A DNA stretch of 64,000 nucleotides from Mycobacterium sp. GA-2829 (GTDB taxonomy: Bacteria; Actinomycetota; Actinomycetes; Mycobacteriales; Mycobacteriaceae): NCBI RefSeq assembly GCF_001499965.1, contig NZ_LQIT01000045.1, positions 1 to 64,000 of the forward strand. The letters run 5' to 3'. The notes under the pieces are model-generated. The model saw nothing but the letters and a program-made list of their open reading frames with translations. It had not been told where the DNA came from and searched no databases. A program made the position numbers and the translations under genes. Each line of letters opens with the position of its first letter. Positions within the stretch are counted from its first letter, which is position 1. Positions 1 to 8,245 of this stretch are shown in pieces.

Positions 1-336
1 GGGTTGCGCCGGTGCGGGCGGTTGCGGTGCGGCGGGCTTGGGGGCCGCCGGCTTCGCGGGTGCCGGCGGGGCCGGGGTCGGCGCTGCCGCGGCGGCCGCA
101 GTGGCGGGCGTCGCGGAGGTGGCCGGCGCGGCCGGGGCGGCGGGTGTGCCGTTGCCTGCGCTCTTCGCGGGTGCGGGTTTGTCGAACTTCTCGCGCAACC
201 GGCGCGCTACGGGTGCCTCGACCGTCGACGAGGCTGATTTGACGAACTCGCCCTGCTCTTTGAGCGTTGCGAGGAGTTCCTTGCTGGTGACACCGAGTTC
301 CTTTGCCAACTCGTGCACGCGAGCCTTACCTGCCAC
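1..336 (-). CDS. infB: Translation initiation factor IF-2, N-terminal part (cut by window edge)
   Basis: Only the first 112 codons are inside the window. The protein begins VAGKARVHELAKELGVTSKE, the helical IF2_N domain that contacts the 30S subunit, and then enters a long Ala/Pro linker typical of actinobacterial IF-2. The GTPase domain lies outside. The GTG start at 336 follows a GGAG box; an ATG just upstream is followed at once by TAG and cannot be the start. It is the last visible gene of the rimP-nusA-ylxR-infB order, all on the minus strand, as in M. tuberculosis (infB is Rv2839c). Confidence 0.95.
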   Translation of the reverse strand, partial: MAGKARVHELAKELGVTSKELLATLKEQGEFVKSASSTVEAPVARRLREKFDKPAPAKSAGNGTPAAPAAPATSATPATAAAAAAPTPAPPAPAKPAAPKPAAPQPPAPAQP

Positions 337-414
337 TACATCTCCATCTCTAGAGGCGACAGCGGTGGTAGGCGCCGCGCCTCGGTTTAGCTATGACGCA
401 TGGTCATCGGGACT

Positions 415-789
415 TCACGGTGTGCTCATGTTCTTCGCTACCTGTTCTCTTGCCGGGTGAGGCGAACCCGCCGAGAAACCCTCGACGTGCTCGATCACCG
501 CGGATAGATCCGGTGAACCGGTGATTCGCAACGCTCTGACGAACGCTCGCCGCCGGATCGCCGCGTGTAGACACTGCGCGTCGGGATGCAACCAGGCACC
601 CCGTCCGGGCAGATTACCCGCCGTGTCAACGGTTGCGGCGCAATTGCCATTCCCGTCCACCACAGCGACCACTCGAAGCAGTTCGACGGCCAACTCTCGC
701 CTCCGACACCCCACACAGGTCCGCACGGGCCCCGTCGGGGCGGCTGGTGTGCTTCGTTGCGGCGATACCGGATTCTCGCGCTGGCTCAC
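415..789 (-). CDS. YlxR family (DUF448) RNA-binding protein
   Basis: This small protein of about 124 residues sits between nusA and infB, the usual place of YlxR/DUF448. The family signature RTCVGCRRR lies near the N terminus and GRGAWLHPDAQC follows about 45 residues later. YlxR proteins bind RNA and associate with RNase P RNA or the transcription machinery in other bacteria; the role here is inferred. The frame stays open upstream to an ATG at 858, overlapping the end of nusA by 11 bases. I prefer the GTG at 789 because the extra residues look unlike the family. Neither start has a strong ribosome binding site. Confidence 0.85.
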   Translation of the reverse strand: MSQRENPVSPQRSTPAAPTGPVRTCVGCRRRELAVELLRVVAVVDGNGNCAATVDTAGNLPGRGAWLHPDAQCLHAAIRRRAFVRALRITGSPDLSAVIEHVEGFSAGSPHPAREQVAKNMSTP

Positions 790-847
790 GATCCACTCTA
801 CCGCCCCGGCCGCCGCGAACTGAAACGGCCGTGCAATATCGGCGGTG

Positions 848-1888
848 CTATCGATCACGCGCCGCCGGATGCGGAGCGTCGACCTCGGGCCGGTGATCGG
901 CCGGTGCGGCGTCGCTGCGGATGTCGATCCGCCAACCGGTGAGCCGGGCCGCCAGCCGGGCGTTCTGACCTTCCTTGCCGATCGCCAGCGACAGCTGGAA
1001 GTCGGGAACGACGACCCGGGCGGCCCGGGTCTGCTCGTCGATGACGGTGACCGAGACGACCTTGGCCGGCGACAGCGCGTTGGCGACGAATCGGGCCGGG
1101 TCCTCGTCGTAGTCGATGATGTCGATCTTCTCGCCGGACAGCTCGCTCATCACGTTGCGGACGCGCTGGCCCATCGGGCCGATGCAGGCGCCCTTGGCGT
1201 TGAGACCCGGCACCCGCGAGGCGACCGCGATCTTCGACCGGTGGCCGGCCTCCCTGGCGACGGCGACGATGTCGACCGAGCCCTCGTTGATCTCGGGGAC
1301 CTCGAGGCTGAACAGTTTGCGCACCAGGTTCGGGTGGGTCCGCGACAGCGTGATCAACGGTTCCCTGGCGCCGCGGGTGACCCCGACGACGTAGCAGCGC
1401 ACCCGGTCGCCGTGTTCGTAGCGTTCGCCGGGCACCTGTTCAGCGGCCGGGATGACACCCTCGTTGCCCTTGACCTCGCTGCCCATCCGCACGACGACCA
1501 GACCGCGCGCATTGGCGCGGGCGTCGCGCTGGATGACGCCGGCGACGATGTCGCCCTCCCGCGCGGAGAACTCACCGTAGTTCTTCTCGTTCTCGGCGTC
1601 GCGCAGGCGCTGCAGGATGACCTGGCGCGCGGTGGTGGCGGCGATCCGGCCGAACCCCTCGGGGGTGTCGTCCCATTCCTGGATCACGTTCCCGTCGGCG
1701 TCGGTCTCCCGGGCCATCACCTTCACCGCACCGCTGCGGCGGTCGATGTCGATGCGCGCATCGGGCTGGTGACCGTCGGTGTGGCGATAGGCGGTCAGCA
1801 GCGCCGATTTGATCGTCTCGACGACGACGTCGACCGAGATCCCCTTGTCCGCTTCGATGGCATGCAGGGCCGCCATGTCGATGTTCAT
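848..1888 (-). CDS. nusA: Transcription termination/antitermination factor NusA
   Basis: The 346-residue product has the length of mycobacterial NusA, which lacks the acidic C-terminal repeats of E. coli. In order it shows the RNA-polymerase-binding N-terminal domain (MNIDMAALHAIEADKG), an S1 domain (about 130-200) and two KH domains (GPMGQRVRNV near 240 and IGKEGQNARLAARLTGW near 305). NusA modulates pausing, rRNA antitermination and intrinsic termination. Its ATG overlaps the rimP stop as ATGA, so the two are probably translationally coupled. The C terminus ends in a short charged tail. Confidence 0.97.
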   Translation of the reverse strand: MNIDMAALHAIEADKGISVDVVVETIKSALLTAYRHTDGHQPDARIDIDRRSGAVKVMARETDADGNVIQEWDDTPEGFGRIAATTARQVILQRLRDAENEKNYGEFSAREGDIVAGVIQRDARANARGLVVVRMGSEVKGNEGVIPAAEQVPGERYEHGDRVRCYVVGVTRGAREPLITLSRTHPNLVRKLFSLEVPEINEGSVDIVAVAREAGHRSKIAVASRVPGLNAKGACIGPMGQRVRNVMSELSGEKIDIIDYDEDPARFVANALSPAKVVSVTVIDEQTRAARVVVPDFQLSLAIGKEGQNARLAARLTGWRIDIRSDAAPADHRPEVDAPHPAARDR

Positions 1889-2448
1889 GCTCCGGCCTCC
1901 TCTCCCGGTTGGCCGGTCAACTCCAGCTCACGCTGGCTCGGTGGTGAGAACTCCACCTGGACAACGGCTTTGACGATTCCTTCCAGCGGCAACTCCCGGA
2001 CGGAGAAGTTGGCGCGCGCGCCTTCGCGGACCACGACCGCCACCGCACTCTCGTCGTCGGTCAGCGCACCGATGCGACCGGTGAGCTGGGATCCGTCCGA
2101 CAACGTCAACTCGACCTTGCGGCCGCGGGCCCGACGGAAGTGCTTGGCGGCGGTCAGCGGCCGGTCCACCCCCGGCGAGGTGACCTCGAGGACGTAGGTC
2201 GCCGCGTCCACGGACCCCTCGATGCGGTCGAGCTGTTCGGACGCCGAGCGGGACAGGCTCGCGACGGTGTCCAGGTCGAGCGGACGGTCCCCGTCGACGA
2301 CGACGGTGATGCGCGGCGGGCGTGCCCCGCCGTCGATGATGACGTTCTCGATCTCGTATCCGGCGCGCGCGAACTCGCCGTCGAGTAGCTCCATCACCTG
2401 CTCCTGCGACGGCAACCCCGCCGGCCGCAACTTCGGCTCCGGTGCCAC
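1885..2448 (-). CDS. rimP: Ribosome maturation factor RimP
   Basis: The 187-residue protein shows the RimP layout: an N-terminal domain with GYEIENVIIDGG and RITVVVDGDRPLDLD, the family motif VTSPGVDRPL near 110, and an Sm-like C-terminal domain. RimP assists maturation of the 30S subunit. The GTG start at 2448 follows GAGGAG at good spacing. It is the first gene of the rimP-nusA-ylxR-infB operon and corresponds to Rv2842c. The gene to its right (2600) is divergent, so the operon promoter must lie between 2449 and about 2600. Confidence 0.96.
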   Translation of the reverse strand: MAPEPKLRPAGLPSQEQVMELLDGEFARAGYEIENVIIDGGARPPRITVVVDGDRPLDLDTVASLSRSASEQLDRIEGSVDAATYVLEVTSPGVDRPLTAAKHFRRARGRKVELTLSDGSQLTGRIGALTDDESAVAVVVREGARANFSVRELPLEGIVKAVVQVEFSPPSQRELELTGQPGEEAGA

Positions 2449-2599
2449 GGCGAGCTCCTCATCTTGAGTTGTCCTGACGCGTCGCCCGGCGGCCGGGCGT
2501 ATGACAGCCGCCGGAATCGACTACTCACGATACGCCAGGCGCGCAGGGGGACGCGGCGAACGCGGCAGCCGTCTCGGCGGCAATGGCAGGATGTTGCTC

Positions 2600-3124
2600 G
2601 TGCCGAGCGCCCCCGTCACCGAAACCGCCGCCGACGCCGGACAGGTGAGCAGGCGCCGTCTGCTGGTCGGCGCCGCGACCCTGGCGGCGCTGGGCGTCAC
2701 CGCCGCGGGCTGCGGCTCCCCGCCCCCGCCGCCGGAGGTCGACGAGCTGCGCGCCCAACTCGACCGGGCCCGCGCGGACAGCAGCCTCGCCACCGACGCC
2801 GCCACGACCGCGCCGCGACCGCTGAAGCAGACGTTGACCGCGGTGGCCGCAGAACGCGATGCGCACGCCCAGGCGCTCGTCGACGAGCTGACCCGCCTCG
2901 TCGGCACCGAGGCGCCCACCACCACCCCGTCGAGCAGCACCGCCGCGCCGGCGAAACCCGCCACGGTGCGCGAGGTCATCGGGGCGCTGCGGCAGTCCGC
3001 CGAGAGCGCGACCGGGCTCGCCGCGCAGATGTCGGGGTACCGGGCCGGTCTGCTCGGTTCGATCGCCGCCTCCTGCACCGCGGCGTACCAGGTCGCGCTG
3101 ACCCCCGCCAAGGACGCACCGTGA
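2600..3124 (+). CDS. Tat-type secreted lipoprotein, function unknown
   Basis: The product of about 174 residues begins with a twin-arginine signal (SRRRLL), a hydrophobic stretch and a lipobox TAAGC, so the mature protein should be a lipid-anchored exported protein. The rest is Ala-rich with predicted helices and a Thr/Ser/Pro patch (TTTPSSST). Location matches Rv2843 of M. tuberculosis. I chose GTG 2600 because GGCAGGA lies about 8 bases upstream; ATG 2591 is the alternative. Its stop overlaps the next start as GTGA, which links it to the ferritin-like protein in a two-gene operon. Confidence 0.75.
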   Translation: MPSAPVTETAADAGQVSRRRLLVGAATLAALGVTAAGCGSPPPPPEVDELRAQLDRARADSSLATDAATTAPRPLKQTLTAVAAERDAHAQALVDELTRLVGTEAPTTTPSSSTAAPAKPATVREVIGALRQSAESATGLAAQMSGYRAGLLGSIAASCTAAYQVALTPAKDAP

Positions 3125-3588
3125 CCTCAGCCGAGCCCACCCCGTCGCGGCCCGCCGACGTCGCGGCCGGCGCGCTCTACGATGCGATCGCCACCGAACA
3201 CGCCACCATCTACGGCTACGGGCTGGTGTCGGCGCACGCGACTCCGGAGATGAACCCGCTGGTGTCGGCGTCGATCGCCGAACACCGCGAGCGTCGGGAG
3301 GCCGCGATCGCGCTGCTGGAACAGCAGCAGGTGACCCCGCCGCTGCCCGCACCCGGCTATCGGGTGCCGATGCGCGTCGACGATCCGCGCGACGCCGCCA
3401 AGCTGGCGGTCCGGATGGAGCAGGACGGTGCGACGGCGTGGCGGGCGGTCGTCGAGCAGGCCACCGCCACCGAGGACCGGACCTTCGGCCTGACGGCGCT
3501 CACCGAGTCGGCCGTCGCGGCCGCACGCTGGACGCGGATCGTCGGCACCGCCCCGGTTACCGTCGCGTTCCCGGGCGGTTCCGAGTAA
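3121..3588 (+). CDS. Ferritin-like DUF4439 protein
   Basis: This 155-residue protein starts at a GTG that overlaps the stop of the lipoprotein gene (GTGA). The sequence ALYDAIATEHATIYGYG, followed by EHRERREAAIALLEQ, has the Glu/His spacing of a ferritin-like four-helix bundle, and the family is DUF4439 (Rv2844 position). No catalytic activity is established for the family; metal binding or a chaperone-like role beside the exported lipoprotein is only inference. It is convergent with proS, with 5 bases between the stops. Confidence 0.8.
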   Translation: MTSAEPTPSRPADVAAGALYDAIATEHATIYGYGLVSAHATPEMNPLVSASIAEHRERREAAIALLEQQQVTPPLPAPGYRVPMRVDDPRDAAKLAVRMEQDGATAWRAVVEQATATEDRTFGLTALTESAVAAARWTRIVGTAPVTVAFPGGSE

Positions 3589-3593
3589 CGGCG

Positions 3594-5348
3594 CTACCGC
3601 ACGGCGGCGAGGATCTCGGCCGCGGCGCCGTCGACGGCGATCTCGCGCTTCTCACCGCTGAACCGGTTGCGCAGTTCGACCACGCCGTCGGCCCAGCCGC
3701 GGCCGACCACGACGATCCACGGCATCCCGAGCAGTTCGGCGTCCTTGAACTTCACACCGGGTGAGGACTTCCGGTCGTCGAGCAGCACCTCGAGGCCGAG
3801 CCGGTCCAGTTCGGCCGCCAGCTCGGTCGCCCCGGTGCGGGCGCCGTCGTCCTTGTTGGCGATCACGACGTGCACGTCGAACGGCGAGACCTCCGAGGGC
3901 CACCGCAGCCCCAGCTCGTCGTGCTGCTGTTCGGCCACGACCGCAACCAGCCGCGAGACCCCGATGCCGTAGGAGCCCATCGTCAGCCGGACCGGCTTCC
4001 CGTCCTCGCCGAGCACGTCGGCGCTGAACGCCTCGGTGTACTTGCGGCCCAGCTGGAAGATGTGGCCGATCTCGATCCCGCGCGCGCTGACCAGCGGTCC
4101 GGCGCCGTCCGGGGACGGATCGCCGTCACGCACCTCGGCGGCCTCGATGGTGCCGTCGGCATGGAAGTCGCGGCCGGCGACCAGGCCGACGACGTGCTTG
4201 TTGGGCGCGTCGGCGCCGGTGATCCACGCCGTGCCGTCCACGATCCGCGGGTCGACCAGGTAGCGGACCCCGTTCTCGAGCAGCGCCTTCGGGCCGACGT
4301 AGCCCTTGACCAGGAACGGATGCTTGGCGAAGTCGGCGTCGTCGAGCAGGGCGTACTCGGCCGGTTCCAGCGCCGCCCCGAGCCGTTTGTCGTCGACCTC
4401 GCGGTCGCCGGGCACGCCGACGGCCAGCAGTTCCCACTCCCCGCCCGGTTCGCGGACCTTGAGCAGCACGTTCTTCAGCGTGTCGGCGGCGGTGACCGCA
4501 CGGCCGGCGAAGCTCGGCAGGTCGGCGCTGTTGGCCCAGTCGACCAGCGTCGCGATCGTCGGGGCGTCCGGGGTGTCGTGCACGACCGCCTCGGGCTGAC
4601 CCTCGATCGGCAGCGGGTCGGGCACCCGGGTCAGCACCGCCTCCACGTTGGCGGCGTAGCCGGACTCCAGGCAGCGCACGAACGTGTCCTCACCGACCTC
4701 GCTCTCGGCGAGGAACTCCTCGGACGCGCTGCCGCCCATGGCACCCGACACCGCCGAGACGATCACGTACTGCACGCCGAGGCGGCCGAAGATCCGCTGA
4801 TACGCCTCGCGGTGCAGGTGGTAGGCGGTCTTGAGGCCGTCGTCGTCGACGTCGAACGAATAGGAGTCCTTCATCACGAACTCGCGCCCGCGCAGGATCC
4901 CCGCCCGGGGGCGGGCCTCGTCGCGGTACTTGGTCTGGATCTGGAACAGGATCAGCGGGAAGTCCTTGTAGGAGCTGTACTCTCCCTTGACCGTGAGCGT
5001 GAACAGTTCCTCGTGGGTGGGCCCCAGCAGGTAGTCGTTGTCGCGGCGGTCCTTGAGCCGGAACAGGGTGTCGCCGTACTCGGTCCAGCGGTTGGTGGTC
5101 TCGTACGGGGCGCGCGGCAGCAGGGCGGGGAACAGGATCTCCTGCCCGCCGATCGCGGTCATCTCGTCGCGGACGATCTGCTCGATCTTGCGGAACACGC
5201 GCAAGCCCAGCGGCAGCCAGGTGTAGAGGCCGGGGCCGACGGGGCGGACGTAGCCGGCCCGGATGAGCAGCTTGTGGCTGGGCACCTCCGCGTCGGCGGG
5301 ATCGTCACGCAGGGTGCGGAGGAAGAGCTCGGACATGCGGGTGATCAC
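3594..5348 (-). CDS. proS: Prolyl-tRNA synthetase (bacterial type with editing insertion)
   Basis: The 584-residue enzyme charges tRNA-Pro. Class II motif 1 (GLYTWLPLGLRV), motif 2 (RDEARPRAGILRGREFVMKD) and motif 3 (GSYGIGVSRLV) are visible, and between motifs 2 and 3 lies the long INS editing domain that removes Ala-tRNA-Pro. A C-terminal anticodon-binding domain follows (DVHVVIANKDD onward). The GTG start at 5348 gives the same N terminus, MITRMSELFLRT, as the M. tuberculosis protein (Rv2845c). A TAAGGT box 8 bases before the start is a possible -10 element. Confidence 0.97.
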   Translation of the reverse strand: MITRMSELFLRTLRDDPADAEVPSHKLLIRAGYVRPVGPGLYTWLPLGLRVFRKIEQIVRDEMTAIGGQEILFPALLPRAPYETTNRWTEYGDTLFRLKDRRDNDYLLGPTHEELFTLTVKGEYSSYKDFPLILFQIQTKYRDEARPRAGILRGREFVMKDSYSFDVDDDGLKTAYHLHREAYQRIFGRLGVQYVIVSAVSGAMGGSASEEFLAESEVGEDTFVRCLESGYAANVEAVLTRVPDPLPIEGQPEAVVHDTPDAPTIATLVDWANSADLPSFAGRAVTAADTLKNVLLKVREPGGEWELLAVGVPGDREVDDKRLGAALEPAEYALLDDADFAKHPFLVKGYVGPKALLENGVRYLVDPRIVDGTAWITGADAPNKHVVGLVAGRDFHADGTIEAAEVRDGDPSPDGAGPLVSARGIEIGHIFQLGRKYTEAFSADVLGEDGKPVRLTMGSYGIGVSRLVAVVAEQQHDELGLRWPSEVSPFDVHVVIANKDDGARTGATELAAELDRLGLEVLLDDRKSSPGVKFKDAELLGMPWIVVVGRGWADGVVELRNRFSGEKREIAVDGAAAEILAAVR

Positions 5349-5405
5349 AGCGGATTACCTTAGTCGGCGGCTCGGCGACCGACGGCCGCGGTCAGAGCTC
5401 GCTAA

Positions 5406-5447
5406 AGCTAAAGCTCTCCCAAGCCCGATGTCGAGCTAAAGCTCTCC
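5406..5447. repeat. Two 14-bp direct repeats around the efpA stop codon
   Basis: AGCTAAAGCTCTCC occurs at 5406-5419 and again at 5434-5447, offset by exactly 28 bases. The right copy contains the last codons and TAG stop of efpA; the left copy lies just past the stop. The repeat also contains GAGCT/AGCTC dyads. It looks like a small local duplication of the gene end. Confidence 0.7.
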
Positions 5448-6941
5448 GGCGTCGATCGCGTCCTTGACTTCCTGCGCGTGGGCGACCTGCTGGCTGGTGT
5501 AGCCGATCAGCAGCGCCGCACCGCCGACGAGGACGGCCACCGCGGCCACCCACAGCAGCCCGTAGGTGTAGCCGGCGTCGAGCGCGGCGATCTGGGTGTC
5601 GTCCATGTTCTTGACCGGACCGGTGGTGCCGCCGAGGTACAGCGTGCGCGAGGTGATCACGGCCTGGATGACGGCGAGCACCACGGGTCCGCCGAGGTTC
5701 TGCAGCATCAGCGCGATCGCCGATACCGGGCCGATGCGGTCGAACCCGACACCCGCGATGGCCGACAGGGTCAGCGGGACGACGATCATGCCGATACCGA
5801 TACCGCCGACGGTGATCGGGACGACGAGGTTCGGGAAGTACGGGATGCCGCGGTTGAGCGTCGACCCGTAGATCATCGCGCCCAGCACCAGCACACCACC
5901 GGCGATAACCAGCACACGCGGCGGTAGCAGGGAGACCAGCTGCGACGACAGCGCGAGCCCGATGCCCATCGCGATGACGAACGGGATGAACCCGACACCG
6001 GCGCGCAGCGCGCTGTAGCCCAGGATGTCCTGCACGTAGAGGCCGATCAGCACGGTGAGCGTGAACAGCACACCGCCGGCCAGGAAGATCGCGGCGAACG
6101 TGGCCAGCCGGTTGCGGTCCTTGAACAGGTCGAACGGGACGACCGGGTTCGCGGCGGTGCGCTCGACGATGATGAACATCAGCAGGAACACCAGGGCGGC
6201 GCAGACCGATCCGATCGTGATCGGTGACAGCCAGCCCTTCTCCGGGCCCATCGAGAAGCCGAACACCGCGGCGGTGCAGCCCAGCGTGGCGAGGATGGCG
6301 CCCGCGGCGTCGAGCTTCATCCGCTCCTTGCTGGTCTCGCGCAGCGTGGTGCGAGCCAGGTAGATCATCACCAGGCCGATCGGCACGTTGACCAGGAAGG
6401 CCCAGCGCCAGGAGACCTCGGTCAGCGCACCGCCGACCACGAGGCCCATGACAGAGCCGACGGCCGTCATCGCGCCGAACACGGCGGTGGCGGCGTTGCG
6501 GGCGGGTCCCTTGGGGAAGGTGGTGGCGACCAGCGCGAGGCCGGTCGGCGAGGCGATCGCGGCGCCGATGCCCTGCAGCAGGCGCGCGGTGACCAGGGTG
6601 GCCTCGTTCCAGGCGATACCGCACAGGATCGAGGCGATGGTGAACAGCGCGACGCCGGCGATGAACGCGCGCTTACGGCCGATGGTGTCGCCGAGGCGCC
6701 CGCCGAGCAACATGAGACCGCCGAACGTCAGCACGTAGGCGGTGATGACCCAACTGCGTCCGGCGTCGGAGAGAGACAGTTCGTCTTGGATCTTCGGCAG
6801 CGCGACGATGGCGATCGTGCTGTCCATGGTGGCCAGCAACTGCATGCCGGCGATTGCGATCACGGCGGCGAAGAAGCGCCGCGACGGCAACCAGGTCGGT
6901 GTCTTGCTGGGTCCTGTCACAGTCGTGTGCTCCACACTCAT
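5436..6941 (-). CDS. efpA: EfpA-type major facilitator efflux pump (14-TM, DHA2)
   Basis: The 501-residue membrane protein closely resembles mycobacterial EfpA (Rv2846c), a QacA/EmrB-type proton-coupled exporter tied to drug tolerance. The first helix carries MQLLATMDSTIAIVALP, and the loop 2-3 motif GGRLGDTIGRKRAF is intact. The C terminus HAQEVKDAIDAGEL is the EfpA ending. The predicted start is the ATG at 6941, which overlaps the stop of a 25-codon reading frame whose first ten residues look like the EfpA N terminus (see 6938-7015). The promoter should lie in the 107 bases before cysG. Confidence 0.93.
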   Translation of the reverse strand: MSVEHTTVTGPSKTPTWLPSRRFFAAVIAIAGMQLLATMDSTIAIVALPKIQDELSLSDAGRSWVITAYVLTFGGLMLLGGRLGDTIGRKRAFIAGVALFTIASILCGIAWNEATLVTARLLQGIGAAIASPTGLALVATTFPKGPARNAATAVFGAMTAVGSVMGLVVGGALTEVSWRWAFLVNVPIGLVMIYLARTTLRETSKERMKLDAAGAILATLGCTAAVFGFSMGPEKGWLSPITIGSVCAALVFLLMFIIVERTAANPVVPFDLFKDRNRLATFAAIFLAGGVLFTLTVLIGLYVQDILGYSALRAGVGFIPFVIAMGIGLALSSQLVSLLPPRVLVIAGGVLVLGAMIYGSTLNRGIPYFPNLVVPITVGGIGIGMIVVPLTLSAIAGVGFDRIGPVSAIALMLQNLGGPVVLAVIQAVITSRTLYLGGTTGPVKNMDDTQIAALDAGYTYGLLWVAAVAVLVGGAALLIGYTSQQVAHAQEVKDAIDAGEL

Positions 6942-7015
6942 CGGCTGTACCCGCTCTGCTCGGCTTCCACATCTAGAACCGTGGACGCGCGCTCTGCGTC
7001 GTTGAGAGCCGTCAT
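6938..7015 (-). CDS. 25-codon leader ORF overlapping the efpA start (possible split EfpA N terminus)
   Basis: An ATG at 7015, with AAGG about 9 bases upstream, opens a 25-residue frame starting MTALNDAERA and ending in a TGA that overlaps the efpA ATG as ATGA. From memory, M. tuberculosis EfpA starts MTALNDTERA, so this frame appears to hold the ancestral N terminus in a different frame from the pump. It could be a translated leader that couples ribosomes onto efpA, or the result of a frameshift that shortened the pump's cytoplasmic N terminus. A sequencing error is less likely because the overlap is so clean. Confidence 0.45.
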   Translation of the reverse strand: MTALNDAERASTVLDVEAEQSGYSR

Positions 7016-7048
7016 AACGAGTTACCTTACAGTACTCTTAGAGATCTT
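7016..7048 (-). promoter_or_regulatory. Probable efpA promoter/operator region
   Basis: Between the leader ORF and the end of cysG lies an AT-rich patch, unusual for this region. It contains the near-palindrome TTACAGTACTCTTA (7027-7040, 10 of 14 positions symmetric around AGTACT). A drug-responsive repressor site is possible; no regulator gene is adjacent. Confidence 0.4.
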
Positions 7049-8245
7049 TTATCCGCCGAAAGCCGCCACCGCCCCGATCACGATGATGGCAGGCGGTCGA
7101 ATGCCCTCGGCACTCATCCGTTCCGAGACATCCGCGAGCGTCGCCCGCAAAGTCCGCTGCGCGGTGGTGGTGCCGTGCTGAACCACGATCACCGGTGTTT
7201 CCGCTGGTCGACCGCCGTTGATCAGCACTCTGGCGAATAACTCGATCCGTTCGACCGCCATCAGCAAAACGATGGTCCCGCTGAGCGCGGCGAGCGCATC
7301 CCAATTGACTAACGATTCGGGATGGTCCGGCGCAACATGGCCGCTGACCACCACGAACTCATGGGTGACATGGCGGTGCGTGACGGGCACACCGGCCAGC
7401 GCGGGCACGCCTATGGCGCTGGTCACACCCGGTACGACGGTGACCGGAACACCCGCCTCGACGCACGCGATCACCTCTTCGTACCCCCGTGCGAAGACGA
7501 ACGGGTCACCGCCCTTGAGGCGGACGACGAACTTGCCCGCCGAGGCGCGGTCGATCAGCACCTGGTTGATGGCGTCCTGCGCCATGGCGCGGCCGTAGGG
7601 AATCTTGGCGGCGTCGATCACCTCGACGTGCGGCGGCAGTTCGGCGAGCAGTTCCTGGGGCGCCAACCGGTCGGCCACGACGACGTCGGCCTGGGCGAGC
7701 AGGCGCCGCCCCCGGACGGTGATCAGTTCGGGGTCGCCGGGTCCCCCGCCGACGAGTGCGACGCCGGTGGCCGGTGCGTCGGGGTCCTCACCGGAGATCA
7801 GCCCGCTGGCGAGCGCCTCGTGGATGGCCGAGCGGATGGCCGCCGACCGGCGGTGCTCGCCGCCGGCCAGCACCCCCACCGACAACCCCTCGTACTCGAA
7901 GGACGCCGGGGTGACGGCGGTGCCCTCGCGGGCGACGTCGGCGCGCACGCAGAAGATGTGGCGGCGCTCCGCCTCGGCGACGACGGCGGCGTTGACCTCG
8001 GGATCGTCGGTGGCGGCGATCACGTACCAGGCGCCGTCGAGGTCGCCGACGCGGAAGTCGCGCAGTGTCAGTGTGATTCCCGCCATAGCCTCGACCGCGG
8101 GCGTGGCGGCCCTGGCGATCACGTGCACGTCGGCGCCGTTGGCGATCAGCAGCGGCAGCCGGCGCTGCGCGACCGTGCCGCCGCCGACGATGACGACCTT
8201 CCTGCCCGCCAGACGCAGGCCGACGAGGTACGCGTTATCGGTCAC
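7049..8245 (-). CDS. cysG: Fused precorrin-2 dehydrogenase / uroporphyrinogen-III C-methyltransferase
   Basis: The 398-residue protein fuses two steps of siroheme and cobalamin synthesis. The N-terminal 150 residues form a Rossmann domain (VVIVGGGTVAQRRLPLL) for NAD-dependent oxidation of precorrin-2. The C-terminal part is a SAM methyltransferase (VALVGGGPGDPELITVRG, then RLKGGDPFVFARG) that makes precorrin-2 from uroporphyrinogen III. It corresponds to Rv2847c. Its GTG overlaps the cobB stop, so it lies in the chelatase-cobO-cobB-cysG run. Whether the dehydrogenase domain also inserts iron, as in E. coli CysG, cannot be read from sequence. Confidence 0.94.
   Translation of the reverse strand: MTDNAYLVGLRLAGRKVVIVGGGTVAQRRLPLLIANGADVHVIARAATPAVEAMAGITLTLRDFRVGDLDGAWYVIAATDDPEVNAAVVAEAERRHIFCVRADVAREGTAVTPASFEYEGLSVGVLAGGEHRRSAAIRSAIHEALASGLISGEDPDAPATGVALVGGGPGDPELITVRGRRLLAQADVVVADRLAPQELLAELPPHVEVIDAAKIPYGRAMAQDAINQVLIDRASAGKFVVRLKGGDPFVFARGYEEVIACVEAGVPVTVVPGVTSAIGVPALAGVPVTHRHVTHEFVVVSGHVAPDHPESLVNWDALAALSGTIVLLMAVERIELFARVLINGGRPAETPVIVVQHGTTTAQRTLRATLADVSERMSAEGIRPPAIIVIGAVAAFGG

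Noticed and set aside
845..2197. 450-codon plus-strand open frame opposite nusA and rimP
   Set aside because: It is antisense to two clear genes, has low-complexity Asp/Arg/Gly/Val composition and no domain. It is a high-GC mirror frame.
7016..7048. Cobalamin riboswitch near cysG or efpA
   Set aside because: The gap is too short and there is no B12-box-like core. The 67-base gap before cobQ is filled by a palindrome, and the 77-base gap before cbiM is also too short.
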